This document shows positions 44,079-53,593 of a stretch of 64,000 nt of DNA, one piece after another. Each line of letters begins with the position of its first letter. Within the stretch, counting starts at the first letter, position 1. The DNA comes from Bacillota bacterium (GTDB lineage: Bacteria; Bacillota; SHA-98; Ch115): positions 124,001 through 188,000 of the forward strand of contig JABLXA010000002.1 of assembly GCA_013178415.1 (NCBI GenBank), in the 5' to 3' direction. Under the pieces are notes generated by a model that was given only the letters and a program-made list of their open reading frames with translations, was not told the origin of the DNA and did no database searches. A program made the translations under genes and the position numbers.

Positions 44079-45974
44079 TCACATGGTTCGTATATGAAGT
44101 TCATCTAGTTGGCGCCGGGAAATTTCAGAAGGCGCTCCTGTGAGAAGGCAAGTGCCCTTCTGAGTCTTTGGAAAAGCAATTACATCGCGGATTGATTCCC
44201 TTTCCGCCAGGAGCATGATGAACCGATCAAGGCCAAAGGCTATGCCACCGTGCGGTGGACACCCGTAGTCGAGCGCCTCCAGGAGAAACCCGAACTTATC
44301 CTCTGCCTCAGCCCGGGAAATCCCGAGAGCATCAAAAATGGCTTCCTGGGTGTCTCGCCTATGATTCCGGATTGAACCTCCCCCAAGCTCCACCCCATTT
44401 AGCACGAGGTCATAGGACTGTGCCTTCACCGACAAAGGGTCTGTGGCGAGGAGGTCAAGACCACCTTCCACGGGGGAAGTGAAAGGATGGTGGACAGCCA
44501 CATTCCTTCCTTCTTCTTCGTCATATTCAAGGAGAGGGAATTCTGTCACCCACACAAAAGCGAGCTTCCCCTCAGGTATCATGCCCAGGTTTTGGGCCAG
44601 ATATATTCTGAGCCTGCCAAGAGATTCATTTACCACATCAACAGGCCCCGCCACGATCAGGATCAGATCACCCGGGCCTGCCTTGCATATACCATTGATC
44701 TCTGCTATTTGCTCTGGGCTCAGGAACTTTGCTATTGGAGACCTCACCTTCAGCGCGTCGTTTCTCTGTGTTTTCTTACAATCATCTGTAGCAGCGTCTT
44801 CTCCCGCGTCGATAACTCCATCAGGAGCATCCAGCGCGATCCAGGCGAGCCCCTTCGCTCCAAATTCTTTCACAAACTCCCCGAGATCATCGAGCTGTTT
44901 CCTGGTAAAGGCCGCGCCACCTTTTAGGGCTATAGCTTTTACCCGTCCGCCATGTGCTATGGCATCCCGGAAGACCTTGAACTCCCCTTTGGCGGCGACT
45001 TCAGAGATATCCTCGAGCTCCATGCCAAACCGGATGTCGGGCTTATCCTGACCATATCTGGACATAGCAGTATCATAGCTCATCCTCGGGAACGGGGTGT
45101 GGACCTTTACCCCCGTAGCTGCCTCGATTACGCTCGATATGAGGCCCTCCGCCAAATTCATGACATCTTCCCTGGTGACAAATGACATCTCGATATCCAG
45201 CTGGGTAAACTCTGGCTGGCGATCAGCCCTTAAATCTTCGTCACGGAAGCAGCGGACTATCTGAAAATATCTATCCATGCCCCCGGCCATCAAAAGTTGT
45301 TTGAAAAGCTGGGGTGATTGTGGGAGAGCATAAAACCTGCCGGGATTCACCCGGCTTGGAACCACATAGTCCCTGGCCCCTTCTGGAGTGCTACGAGTAA
45401 GCATAGGGGTCTCGATCTCCCAAAACCCCTGCTGATCCAAATACTTCCTGATCTCCATGCAGACCCTGTGACGAAGCTGTAAATTCCTCTGCATATCAGG
45501 ACGTCTCAAATCCAGGTACCGGTATTTGAGACGCAGCGTTTCATCAGCATTCACATTCTCTACAATATAAAAGGGCGGAGTCTTCGAGGTATTCAGGACT
45601 TTTATGGAATTCGCATGTATTTCCACATTCCCCGTAGGAATGTCAGGGTTTACAGTCCCTTCCGGACGCGCAGAGACCTGTCCCTCCACCTCTATGACAT
45701 ATTCCCCTCTAAGTGTCTCGGCAACTTTGTAAGCTGCCGGCTCCTCGTCAGGGTTGAATACGATCTGGACTATGCCTGAGCGATCGCGGAGGTCTACAAA
45801 AATCAATCCACCGAGATCCCTCTTCCTATGGACCCAACCCGCTAGCGTTATATGTTCCCCGACGAGGGAAAGATTTACCGTTCCACACATGGCGGACCTG
45901 ATGCTGGTAGCCATATGCGAGTCCGTGCATCGTTTCCTTGAAAGCGGCACATCATCTTTACAATTCGGTTTCAT
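44079..45974 (-). CDS. aspS: Aspartyl-tRNA synthetase
   Basis: Class II synthetase charging tRNA-Asp (and, in the non-discriminating form, tRNA-Asn). OB-fold anticodon domain LAGWVHRKRDLGGLIFVDLRDRSG, motif 2 in YFQIVRCFRDEDLRADRQPEFTQLDIE, motif 3 in GIAFGLDRFIMLLAERESIRDVIAFPK, with the bacterial insertion domain between. About 631 residues against ~590, so a few extra residues at the N-terminus (TTG 45983 or ATG 45974, after AGGAG). It follows hisS almost without gap, as in many Firmicutes. Confidence 0.96.
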   Translation of the reverse strand: MKPNCKDDVPLSRKRCTDSHMATSIRSAMCGTVNLSLVGEHITLAGWVHRKRDLGGLIFVDLRDRSGIVQIVFNPDEEPAAYKVAETLRGEYVIEVEGQVSARPEGTVNPDIPTGNVEIHANSIKVLNTSKTPPFYIVENVNADETLRLKYRYLDLRRPDMQRNLQLRHRVCMEIRKYLDQQGFWEIETPMLTRSTPEGARDYVVPSRVNPGRFYALPQSPQLFKQLLMAGGMDRYFQIVRCFRDEDLRADRQPEFTQLDIEMSFVTREDVMNLAEGLISSVIEAATGVKVHTPFPRMSYDTAMSRYGQDKPDIRFGMELEDISEVAAKGEFKVFRDAIAHGGRVKAIALKGGAAFTRKQLDDLGEFVKEFGAKGLAWIALDAPDGVIDAGEDAATDDCKKTQRNDALKVRSPIAKFLSPEQIAEINGICKAGPGDLILIVAGPVDVVNESLGRLRIYLAQNLGMIPEGKLAFVWVTEFPLLEYDEEEGRNVAVHHPFTSPVEGGLDLLATDPLSVKAQSYDLVLNGVELGGGSIRNHRRDTQEAIFDALGISRAEAEDKFGFLLEALDYGCPPHGGIAFGLDRFIMLLAERESIRDVIAFPKTQKGTCLLTGAPSEISRRQLDELHIRTM

Positions 45975-45983
45975 ATGAAACAA

Positions 45984-47276
45984 TCAACTCCTGAGGCATC
46001 TTCCTATTAATGCTTCCACTAGTCCATCGAAGGAAACACGCGTCTGCGCTCCAGTTGCCATCTCTCTGATAGTGGCCTCATTTGCTGCGATCTCGTCCTC
46101 TCCCAGGATCACCACATACCTGAACTTCCCTCTATCTGCGAATTTCATCTGTGCTCTCAGGCTTCTTCCCATATGATCGATGTCGGCGGAAACCCCTGCT
46201 CTCCGCAGATCAATCGCTGCCTTGAACGCTATAAGCCTGGCATCATCACCAAGGGCCGCGATGAATACATCAGGGCCAGAGACGCCCTCGTCGGGGGCTT
46301 TCCGCGCAGTCATGAGCTGGATGATCCTGTCCATCCCGGCGGCAAACCCTGCGCCAGGTGTAGGGGATCCCCCACACTCCTCCACCAGGCCATCATATCG
46401 CCCGCCGCCACCGACAGCATCCTGAGCCCCAAGATCCCGTGAGATCACCTCAAACACCGTCTTGGTGTAATAATCAAGCCCTCTTACGATCCTTGGATCA
46501 ACAACATAATGAATCCCGGATATGTCCAGGAATCTGCTAAAAGATTGGAAGTGATCCCTGCACTCATCGCACAGATGGTCAAAGATATTCGCAACGTTTT
46601 TTGTAAGGTCCCGGCATTCTGGATTCTTGCAGTCCAGGATCCTCAGGGGATTTCTTGTGAGACGCCGCAGACAGTCTTCACATAGCCTGCCCATTACGGG
46701 TTCCAGGCCCTCTCTGATTGCATCTCGATATTTCGGCCGGCATTCAGGGCAACCAATGGAGTTCACATGAACTTCCAAATCCTTGAGGCCCATTCTAGAC
46801 AAAATCTCGACGAAAACATCTATCAGCTCGGCGTCGATGGCTGGATCCTGTGCCCCGATGGCCTCGGCTCCGAACTGTCGAAATTCTCTATACCTTCCAG
46901 CTTGCGGCCGTTCATATCTGTACATCCTGCCGATATAATAAACCTTTATTGGCTGGGGCAGAGCATACATCTTATGTTCGAGGTATGACCTCACTACAGA
47001 AGCCGTTCCTTCCGGTCTCAGCGTGATGCTCCGCCCCGCCCTATCGAGGAAGGTGTACATCTCTTTCTCGACTATATCCGTGGTCTCCCCTATACCTCTT
47101 TGAAACAATTCAGTATGCTCGAAGATAGGCGTCCGGATCTCCAAGTATCCTGCGGCCTCCATAACACTACGGCAAACCCTTTCCAACTCGCGCCAAGGTT
47201 CAATCTCAGCCGGCAGAATATCCCTCGTACCTCGCGGCGCCTTGAATTCTTTCTGGCGTTCATCTGGGACACTCAC
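45984..47276 (-). CDS. hisS: Histidyl-tRNA synthetase
   Basis: Class II synthetase. APRGTRDILPAEIEPW, motif 2 in ITLRPEGTASVVRSYLEHK and GRMYRYERPQAGRYREFRQFGAE, histidine loop RGLDYYTKTVFEVI and the C-terminal anticodon domain from about 330. It also has a cysteine cluster about 170-250 (CPECR, CEDC, CKNPEC, CDEC) usual in Firmicutes HisRS. 430 residues. GTG start after GGAAG. Confidence 0.95.
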   Translation of the reverse strand: MSVPDERQKEFKAPRGTRDILPAEIEPWRELERVCRSVMEAAGYLEIRTPIFEHTELFQRGIGETTDIVEKEMYTFLDRAGRSITLRPEGTASVVRSYLEHKMYALPQPIKVYYIGRMYRYERPQAGRYREFRQFGAEAIGAQDPAIDAELIDVFVEILSRMGLKDLEVHVNSIGCPECRPKYRDAIREGLEPVMGRLCEDCLRRLTRNPLRILDCKNPECRDLTKNVANIFDHLCDECRDHFQSFSRFLDISGIHYVVDPRIVRGLDYYTKTVFEVISRDLGAQDAVGGGGRYDGLVEECGGSPTPGAGFAAGMDRIIQLMTARKAPDEGVSGPDVFIAALGDDARLIAFKAAIDLRRAGVSADIDHMGRSLRAQMKFADRGKFRYVVILGEDEIAANEATIREMATGAQTRVSFDGLVEALIGRCLRS

Positions 47277-47281
47277 GTCTT

Positions 47282-48499
47282 CTACTTCCTTCCTGTGCTG
47301 GAACTCGGGCTCGAAGCCGGGCTCGGGCTTGAAGTCGAATTCGAACTCGGAGACTGGCTCGCATTCGAACTCGGAGCCTGCCCTGAGCTTGAGCCTTGCA
47401 TGCGCTCCAGGATCTTTTGGATCTCCTGGATCTTCGATGTCTCAGCCTTCACGTCGGCATCCCTGCCCATGGCTCTATAGGCAGATTGAATCCGGAAGTG
47501 CAGGAGCATATCAGTGTAAGACAAATCAGATGCCTTCTTGAGTTCCGCTGCTGCTAAATCCGGCTTACCAGTTCTGCGATAGGCCTCCCCAAGATAGAAA
47601 TGGACATAGGGATCATCCGGAGCGAGCTTTACAGCCTGCTCGTAATTTCTTATGGCAGAATCCAGGTCGTTCTTCCGTTCATAGGCCAAGCCCAGATTCA
47701 GGTGATACTCAGCATTTTCAGGATCTCCATTTACGGCAGATTGGAAAGAAGCTATCGCCTTATCAATATCACCCTTCTGAAGGTTCATGAAGCCTTCTAT
47801 CTGCCTATCATTGACTTTGATGTCAGCCTTTGCCTTCAGGTCTCTAAACCATCTGTCAAGCTCTTTGGCTTGGGCCTCAGTCAGAAGCTCCTTCCTGAGT
47901 CCTTCTTTGGCCTTGTCAAATTCAGGCCCCTTAGGTTCCTTCTTGTATTTTTCTTGATATGCTTTGGCTACGGCCTCGTCGGAGACCACAGCCTTCCCCT
48001 TCACCTTTTCGATCAACGCGTCAAGAGTAAGCTGCTCCCGGATGGCTTGGGTCAACTGCGGCACAGTGATTCCGGCTCTTGCAAGGGCGGCGTTGAATTC
48101 CTTTTCACTGGCGAATTGCTTCTTCTGTTCATCTAGTTTTGCCCTTACCTCCTTAGCAGGAACCTTGATCCTGTCCCTTCTCGCCGCATCATTCAATAGT
48201 GATCTAGTTATCATCTGATCCAGGACGGCAGAACGAATAGGACCATACATATCCAATGAAATGGTGGCCCCCTGTTCTCGCTGAGAGAGCAAGGTATTAC
48301 GATATAGATTCTCAAAATCCACCCTTGATATAGGCTGCCCGTTTACGATTGCTATAGCACTTCCTTCTCCTTCTACAGGATGTCTGCTACCTAACCTGAT
48401 CCCGGTATACAGGAGACTCCCAACGAAGGTAACGATAATGAATGATATGATGCCAGTTGCCACCCGCGACTTGGTTTTTTTACTGAATCCTCTAAACAA
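47282..48499 (-). CDS. Membrane-anchored SurA N-like chaperone with TPR repeats
   Basis: 405 residues. An N-terminal membrane segment (about 14-33, VATGIISFIIVTFVGSLLY), then a SurA/PrsA N-terminal chaperone-like domain (about 45-200: AIVNGQPISRVDFENLYR, ALARAGITVPQLTQAIREQL), then two or three TPR units (LQKGDIDKAIASFQSAV, NAEYHLNLGLAYERKNDLD, and following), and a Ser/Pro-rich tail. The peptidyl-prolyl isomerase domain of SurA is missing. Start at TTG 48499: it is 7 bases after GGAGG, and the promoter start near 48523 excludes most longer leaders. Facing outside the membrane is inferred. It heads the operon with hisS and aspS. Confidence 0.8.
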   Translation of the reverse strand: MFRGFSKKTKSRVATGIISFIIVTFVGSLLYTGIRLGSRHPVEGEGSAIAIVNGQPISRVDFENLYRNTLLSQREQGATISLDMYGPIRSAVLDQMITRSLLNDAARRDRIKVPAKEVRAKLDEQKKQFASEKEFNAALARAGITVPQLTQAIREQLTLDALIEKVKGKAVVSDEAVAKAYQEKYKKEPKGPEFDKAKEGLRKELLTEAQAKELDRWFRDLKAKADIKVNDRQIEGFMNLQKGDIDKAIASFQSAVNGDPENAEYHLNLGLAYERKNDLDSAIRNYEQAVKLAPDDPYVHFYLGEAYRRTGKPDLAAAELKKASDLSYTDMLLHFRIQSAYRAMGRDADVKAETSKIQEIQKILERMQGSSSGQAPSSNASQSPSSNSTSSPSPASSPSSSTGRK

Positions 48500-48529
48500 A
48501 AAAACCCCTCCCCTACTCTGCACCAGTTT

Positions 48530-48558
48530 ATTGTATTGTTTTTCCAGAAGGATGTCAA
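48530..48558 (-). promoter_or_regulatory. Strong sigma-A promoter of the SurA-TPR/hisS/aspS operon
   Basis: Minus-strand TTGACA (48553-48558), 17 bases, TACAAT (48530-48535). Expected start near 48523, about 24 bases before the chosen TTG start. Confidence 0.8.
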
Positions 48559-48652
48559 TGGATATCTCGACGGCGTCCCGGTGGCCCGTCTCGATAGCAA
48601 AGGAGCGCCCGGATTTCCCTGAAGTGGGATTTCTTTGGCGGCACGCCCCTTG

Positions 48653-49102
48653 CTAAAAGAGCCTCTTACTATCCAGGAGGATAGTAACAGGTCCTTCGTT
48701 GTGAATCTCGACAAGCATGTTAGCGCCAAATTCCCCTGTGTTGACCGCAAGACCAAGACTTCGCAATCTCTCCACGTAATATTCATACAGCGCCAAGGCA
48801 TGATCCGGAAGCGCGGCATCCGAAAATCCAGGGCGCCTCCCCTTGCGACAGTCTCCGTACAAAGTGAATTGGGAAATAACAAGAACCTCGGCCCCGAGAT
48901 CAAGAGCCGAAAGGTTCATCTTCCCATTTTCATCTGCAAAAATCCTTATATTAGCTGTTTTCTCCGCCAGATAATCCGCGTCTTCCTGACGATCGTCTCG
49001 TCCCACGCCTACCAGTACAACGAGTCCTCGCTGGATCGACGATGTGATCTGGGAATCAATACTTACACTGGCGCATTTTACGCGCTGAATTACGGCTCTC
49101 AT
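48653..49102 (-). CDS. dtd: D-aminoacyl-tRNA deacylase
   Basis: Removes D-amino acids (and glycine from tRNA-Ala) from mischarged tRNA. MRAVIQRVKCASVSIDSQI, LVISQFTLYGDCRKGRRPGFSDAA and GEFGANMLVEIHNEGPVTILLDS are all close to the family; the usual NDGPVT is NEGPVT here. 149 residues, normal. I use ATG 49102, as this is the family N-terminus. It follows rel by 40 bases. Confidence 0.94.
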   Translation of the reverse strand: MRAVIQRVKCASVSIDSQITSSIQRGLVVLVGVGRDDRQEDADYLAEKTANIRIFADENGKMNLSALDLGAEVLVISQFTLYGDCRKGRRPGFSDAALPDHALALYEYYVERLRSLGLAVNTGEFGANMLVEIHNEGPVTILLDSKRLF

Positions 49103-49142
49103 GTCAAACCATACACTCTGGCCCGGCAAGAGCTCATGCACG

Positions 49143-51317
49143 TCAATTGGCAATCCGAATCGATCGCTCCGCCCTGTGTACGTCAAGGACCCCCTTCACG
49201 CGGCTGATACGGTTCATCACATTGTTCATATGCTCAACATCTTCGATATCAAGCACCATATTTACGAAGGCCATGCCATCAGGGGTTGTCTTAGCGCTCA
49301 TGGAGCTGACGTTCGTCTTGACCTCTGCCACGGCGCTCATGATATTGGACAGAAGACCGACCTGATCCAGCGCGTCGATTTCGATCTCAACCGGATACGA
49401 TGCCGCAGAGCCCAGATCCCATTCCACCGGTACCCTGCGCTCAGGAGCAGCGATCAATAGCCTCGCGTTGGGACAATCCGCGCGATGGATGGAGACTCCG
49501 CGGCCGCGGGTGATATAGCCGACGATGGGATCCCCGGGAACCGGATTACAGCACTTGGAAAGCCGGACGAGGACGTTATCCATCCCATCCACCTTAACCC
49601 CTTGGCCCTTGCTGACTGCTTTCCTTGGCAGCTGGGGAACCGGCTGAAGGACCTCCGGTTCCTTGGGCACCGGCAAGAGCGGCAAGATCTTTGTTATGAC
49701 CTGCTGCGGCGAGAGCTTGCTGTACCCCACCGCGGCAAGCAGGTCGTCACTCGATAGGAATCCGAACCTCTTGGCTACATCAAGGAGCCTTTCCTCTTTT
49801 AGCACATCATGACCATCGATACCTTGTTTCTTTGCTTCCCTTTCCAGGAGTTCTCTGCCTCTGGGTATTATCTCCTGACGATGCCCCTCTTTGATCCATT
49901 GTCGTATCTTGTTCCGGGCCTTTGATGTCTTGACAAAGGCCAGCCAGTCCTGGCTCGGCCCATTTGCGACCTTAGACGTCAAGATCTCCACGATGTCACC
50001 ATTTTGGAGCCTATAGTCAAGAGGGACGATCTTGCCATTTACCTTCGCGCCTATGCACCTACTGCCAATGTCAGTATGAACGTCATAAGCGAAGTCAACA
50101 GGCGTCGATCCGGCCGGCAAACTTTTGACATCGCCCTTAGGGGTGAAGACGAATACCTCATCTTCGAATAGATCGATCTTGAGGGTTTCGATGAATTCCT
50201 GGCTATCCCTCATATCCCTCTGCCATTCCAATAATTGCCTGAGCCACGCGATCTTGCGCTCAAATTCGCTGTCCTGGCGCTGTCCTTCCTTATACCTCCA
50301 ATGGGCAGCAATACCATATTCGGCAGTCCTGTGCATTTCCCATGTGCGGATCTGGACTTCCAATGGTTCCCCAGCAGGACCGATCACTGTAGTATGGAGG
50401 GACTGGTACATGTTAGATTTCGGCATAGCAATATAGTCTTTGAACCTGCCAGGAATTGGCTTCCATAGATTATGCACTATTCCCAGGACCTCATAGCATT
50501 CCTTGACAGTATCTACCACCGCCCTTATAGCTATCAAGTCATAGATTTCCTCAAAGGAGCGTCCCCGTTTCGTCATCTTTTCATAGATGCTGTAAAGATG
50601 CTTTGCGCGACCCTGAATCTCGGCATGGATGCCCACTTCTGCCAGTTGCTTGGCCAGTATCGACTTAGCCTCTTCTATATATCCCTCGCGCTGCCTGCGC
50701 TTCTCCGCCACCTTCTCGACCAGGCTGTAATAATCCCCGGGCTGCAAATATCTAAAGGCCAGGTCCTCGAGCTCCCATTTGACCCGCCACATTCCAAGCC
50801 GGTGGGCAAGGGGAGCAAAGATCTCCAGAGTCTCCCTGGAGATCCTTTTCTGTCTTTCTGTGGGAAGATGGCGCAAGGTACGCATATTATGAAGCCTATC
50901 GGCCAGCCTTATGAGTACGACCCTGATATCTTTAGCCATGGCCAGGAACATCTTACGAAGGTTTTCAGCCTGTTGCTGCTCTCTGGTCATGAACGGGAAC
51001 CTGCTGAGTTTGGTCACCCCGTCTACCAGGAGGGCGATTTCATCGCCGAATGCGGCCTTGATATCGTCCAAGGCAGTCTGGGTATCTTCGATGACATCGT
51101 GAAGCAGCCCAGCGGCAATAGTTGTAGAGTCGAGTTCCATTTCCGCGAGAATCTCCGCCACACCCAATGGATGAAAGATAAAAGAATCCCCCGAGTCGCG
51201 GTACTGTCCTTCATGCGCTTTCGCGGCGAACCAGTACGCTCTCATTATGATGTCTATATTACCATCAGGGTTATAGCTCCTGACTTTCTCGAGGACACTC
51301 TCCACCGTCGACCCCAC
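49143..51317 (-). CDS. relA: Bifunctional (p)ppGpp synthetase/hydrolase Rel
   Basis: Stringent-response enzyme. The hydrolase HD domain has HPLGVAEI and LLHDVIEDT (H73, D74), intact, with DRLHNMRTL; the synthetase domain has YDLIAIRAVV and GRFKDYIAMPKSNMYQSLHT; then TGS (VFTPKGDVKSLPAGSTPVDFAY) and a C-terminal ACT domain (about 650-724). 724 residues, the length of a Rel enzyme able to both make and hydrolyse (p)ppGpp. GTG start after AGGGGG. The apt gene that often lies between recJ and rel is missing. Confidence 0.96.
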   Translation of the reverse strand: MGSTVESVLEKVRSYNPDGNIDIIMRAYWFAAKAHEGQYRDSGDSFIFHPLGVAEILAEMELDSTTIAAGLLHDVIEDTQTALDDIKAAFGDEIALLVDGVTKLSRFPFMTREQQQAENLRKMFLAMAKDIRVVLIRLADRLHNMRTLRHLPTERQKRISRETLEIFAPLAHRLGMWRVKWELEDLAFRYLQPGDYYSLVEKVAEKRRQREGYIEEAKSILAKQLAEVGIHAEIQGRAKHLYSIYEKMTKRGRSFEEIYDLIAIRAVVDTVKECYEVLGIVHNLWKPIPGRFKDYIAMPKSNMYQSLHTTVIGPAGEPLEVQIRTWEMHRTAEYGIAAHWRYKEGQRQDSEFERKIAWLRQLLEWQRDMRDSQEFIETLKIDLFEDEVFVFTPKGDVKSLPAGSTPVDFAYDVHTDIGSRCIGAKVNGKIVPLDYRLQNGDIVEILTSKVANGPSQDWLAFVKTSKARNKIRQWIKEGHRQEIIPRGRELLEREAKKQGIDGHDVLKEERLLDVAKRFGFLSSDDLLAAVGYSKLSPQQVITKILPLLPVPKEPEVLQPVPQLPRKAVSKGQGVKVDGMDNVLVRLSKCCNPVPGDPIVGYITRGRGVSIHRADCPNARLLIAAPERRVPVEWDLGSAASYPVEIEIDALDQVGLLSNIMSAVAEVKTNVSSMSAKTTPDGMAFVNMVLDIEDVEHMNNVMNRISRVKGVLDVHRAERSIRIAN

Positions 51318-51337
51318 AGACTATCCCCCTCAATGGC

Positions 51338-51366
51338 ATTATATCTCATTCAACAGGGCCAGTCTA
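51338..51366 (-). promoter_or_regulatory. Sigma-A type promoter of rel
   Basis: Minus-strand TAGACT (51361-51366), 17 bases, TATAAT (51338-51343). The expected start is about 15 bases before the GTG start. Confidence 0.55.
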
Positions 51367-51438
51367 GCTCCAGGACGGATCCACAGTGCCAGCATTAGCG
51401 GCGACTCATCGCTTGACGAGCGACGGCTTCCGACCGAC

Positions 51439-53166
51439 TCACCCTTGACTTGCGAGGAAGTCTTTTGCATTGAGTCTGACATTCCTCGTCCCATTCCATT
51501 CGTTGATCTCCGGACAAAATGCGATATCCAGGGTGCCACCGCCTAAGCGATAAAGGTCCTGAGCGCGGTCCCCCATGCCAAAACCAATTACATCCCTGAT
51601 CTGGTCGCCATCCCCGACCCTCATCCTGATATGCTTCCCATCAGCGCCTATCTGACGGTACTCCAGCACCTTTACGTTTTTGACCGCCACTACGGGCGCC
51701 GGGTTACCTGCGCCAAAGGGACTGAGAAGCTCCATTTCGCTCGCCAGGCCCTCGCTTATCTCCTCAAGGCTCGCTACAGCGTCAACATAAAGCTTTGGCG
51801 GCCGGATCAGGTCCCAAGGGATCCTGGAGTCGGCAGTTTCCAGGAATCTCCTAGTGAAGACCCCGATATCTTGAGCACGTATCGTCAAGCCCGCAGCAAG
51901 CTCATGTCCACCAAATCCGATAAGGGTCTCCCTGCAGTCATTCAGGGCCTGGTAAAGATCGAAACCCGGTATGCTGCGACCTGACCCACGTCCCTCATCT
52001 CCGTCGATGGAAATCAGAATAGCGGGCCGATGGAATATCTCCACAAGCCGCGATGCAACTATCCCAATGACACCCGGATGCCATCCCTCCTGAGCTAAGA
52101 CGATGGCCTTTTGTGACGACATGTCACCCTCTGTTTCTATCTTGGCCAGCGCTTGCTGGAGGATTTCAGATTCCACTGCCTGGCGCTCCTGATTGATCGA
52201 ATTCAATGTCTCAGCTATTTGATATGCCTCATCAGGCGAATCTGTGAGAAAAAGCGATATGCCCAGTTCTGGGCTTGCAAGACGGCCTGCAGCATTGATC
52301 CTTGGAGCAAGGCCAAAGGCTACATTCCAACTCGAGATCTTTTTTCCAGACAGCCCTGATGTCGCCAGTAGAGCCGCCATTCCAGGCCTCTTCGCGGAGG
52401 ATATGCCTTCAAGGCCATTTCTGACGATTACGCGGTTTTCTCCGAGCAAAGGCATCACGTCGGCTATGGTCCCAAACGCAGCCAAATCGAGATATTCAGA
52501 AATCATCGTCCCGTCAGTCAGATGGCCCGCAAGGGTTAGTTCTATTGCCCGCGCCAACTTGAGGGCAACTCCGACCCCTGCCAGATTATGAAAAGGATAA
52601 GCAGAATCGCGCCTCTTGGGGTTTATGACGGCCATGGCATCAGGCATCACATTGTGGGGTTCATGATGGTCTGTGATCACAAGATCCAGCCCCAGGTCTC
52701 GGCAGCGTCTTGCTTCCTCGAAAGCAGTTATTCCGCAATCGACTGTAATCATCAAGGAGACGCCATCGGCGGCAGCCTTCTCCACCGCATCCATATGCAA
52801 CCCATAGCCATCTTCGAGACGATGGGGAAGATGATAATCAACATTGGCTCCAAACTGCCTCAGAAAGGATACAAGTAATGTCGTTGCGGTTATTCCATCT
52901 GCATCATAGTCTCCATGAATCCTGATCTGTTCTCCGCCTCGAATTGCGGTAGCCACACGCATGGCGGCCTTGTCCATATCTCTTAGCAGAAAGGGATTGT
53001 TGAGCTGACTCAAGTCAGGATTCAAGAAATTTCTGGCTTCATTGGCGTCAGTTATTCCTCTTGCGATCAATATCTGCGCAGTAACCGGAGAGACCCCCAG
53101 ACTCTTAACCAGCCTATCAATAGCCTCCGGTTCTGCAGTATGAAAAAGCCACTCTCTCGTTTTCAC
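51439..53166 (-). CDS. recJ: Single-stranded-DNA exonuclease RecJ
   Basis: 5'-3' exonuclease of recombination and repair. DHH motifs: RIHGDYDADGITATTLLVSFL, TVDCGITAFEEA and VITDHHEPHNVMPDA; DHHA1 region with GRGSGRSIPGFDLYQAL and GFGGHELAAGL; OB domain at the C-terminus (SPFGAGNPAPVVAVKNV). 575 residues, like E. coli RecJ, without the extra C-terminal domain of Bacillus RecJ. GTG start after AGGAGG, overlapping the preceding gene by 4 bases. Confidence 0.95.
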   Translation of the reverse strand: MKTREWLFHTAEPEAIDRLVKSLGVSPVTAQILIARGITDANEARNFLNPDLSQLNNPFLLRDMDKAAMRVATAIRGGEQIRIHGDYDADGITATTLLVSFLRQFGANVDYHLPHRLEDGYGLHMDAVEKAAADGVSLMITVDCGITAFEEARRCRDLGLDLVITDHHEPHNVMPDAMAVINPKRRDSAYPFHNLAGVGVALKLARAIELTLAGHLTDGTMISEYLDLAAFGTIADVMPLLGENRVIVRNGLEGISSAKRPGMAALLATSGLSGKKISSWNVAFGLAPRINAAGRLASPELGISLFLTDSPDEAYQIAETLNSINQERQAVESEILQQALAKIETEGDMSSQKAIVLAQEGWHPGVIGIVASRLVEIFHRPAILISIDGDEGRGSGRSIPGFDLYQALNDCRETLIGFGGHELAAGLTIRAQDIGVFTRRFLETADSRIPWDLIRPPKLYVDAVASLEEISEGLASEMELLSPFGAGNPAPVVAVKNVKVLEYRQIGADGKHIRMRVGDGDQIRDVIGFGMGDRAQDLYRLGGGTLDIAFCPEINEWNGTRNVRLNAKDFLASQG

Positions 53167-53513
53167 AAATTGACCTCCTGATCAAAATGCCTTACGGATT
53201 TCAACTGAGCCCTGAGGCTGGCGACCTCTTGTTCGAGCCTGTCTATCTCCTGCATCATTTCCCCGGCATCCACCTCCAGCCTGCGCCTCTGTCCTTCAGA
53301 CTGACGAAGCCGGAAGGTCAATCTGATTTGCCTCGCCAGCACCGTCAAGCCCATGATTGCCGCACCAGCAGCCGCAGATGTGAGTATCACCATAACGATA
53401 GATGTCTCGGCTTCCCACCTCAGGAACCTCACAGCTACAAGAGTAGGGTTCTGTACAGCAAATACGGCGACAAAGAGCCCGAAGACGAGCGCCGCGATCA
53501 CATAAAAGACCAC
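53163..53513 (-). CDS. LapA-type (DUF1049) membrane protein
   Basis: 116 residues: two membrane segments (about 2-20 and 37-58) with QNPTLVAVRFLRWEAETSIVMVI between, as in LapA/YciS-type proteins, then a coiled coil (QSEGQRRRLEVDAGEMMQEI, then DRLEQEVASLRAQL). Start GTG 53513 is placed after AAGGTGG; an upstream start at 53588 would add 25 polar residues. It overlaps recJ by 4 bases. In E. coli the LapA pair supports lipopolysaccharide assembly; in a Gram-positive this role cannot apply, so the function is open. Confidence 0.75.
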   Translation of the reverse strand: MVFYVIAALVFGLFVAVFAVQNPTLVAVRFLRWEAETSIVMVILTSAAAGAAIMGLTVLARQIRLTFRLRQSEGQRRRLEVDAGEMMQEIDRLEQEVASLRAQLKSVRHFDQEVNL

Positions 53514-53593
53514 GCTACCGCCACCTTGCCTCAAAATATTATCCTGGACAACAACTCTATTCTGCACCAAATGCGCGGGATCCTGCAAGAGGA

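Noticed and set aside
44443-45051. 202-codon open frame opposite aspS
   Set aside because: Shadow of aspS; Ser/Pro/Ile-rich sequence with no motif.
50472-51398. 308-codon open frame opposite rel
   Set aside because: Rel is unmistakable on the minus strand; the opposite frame has low-quality composition and no start signals.
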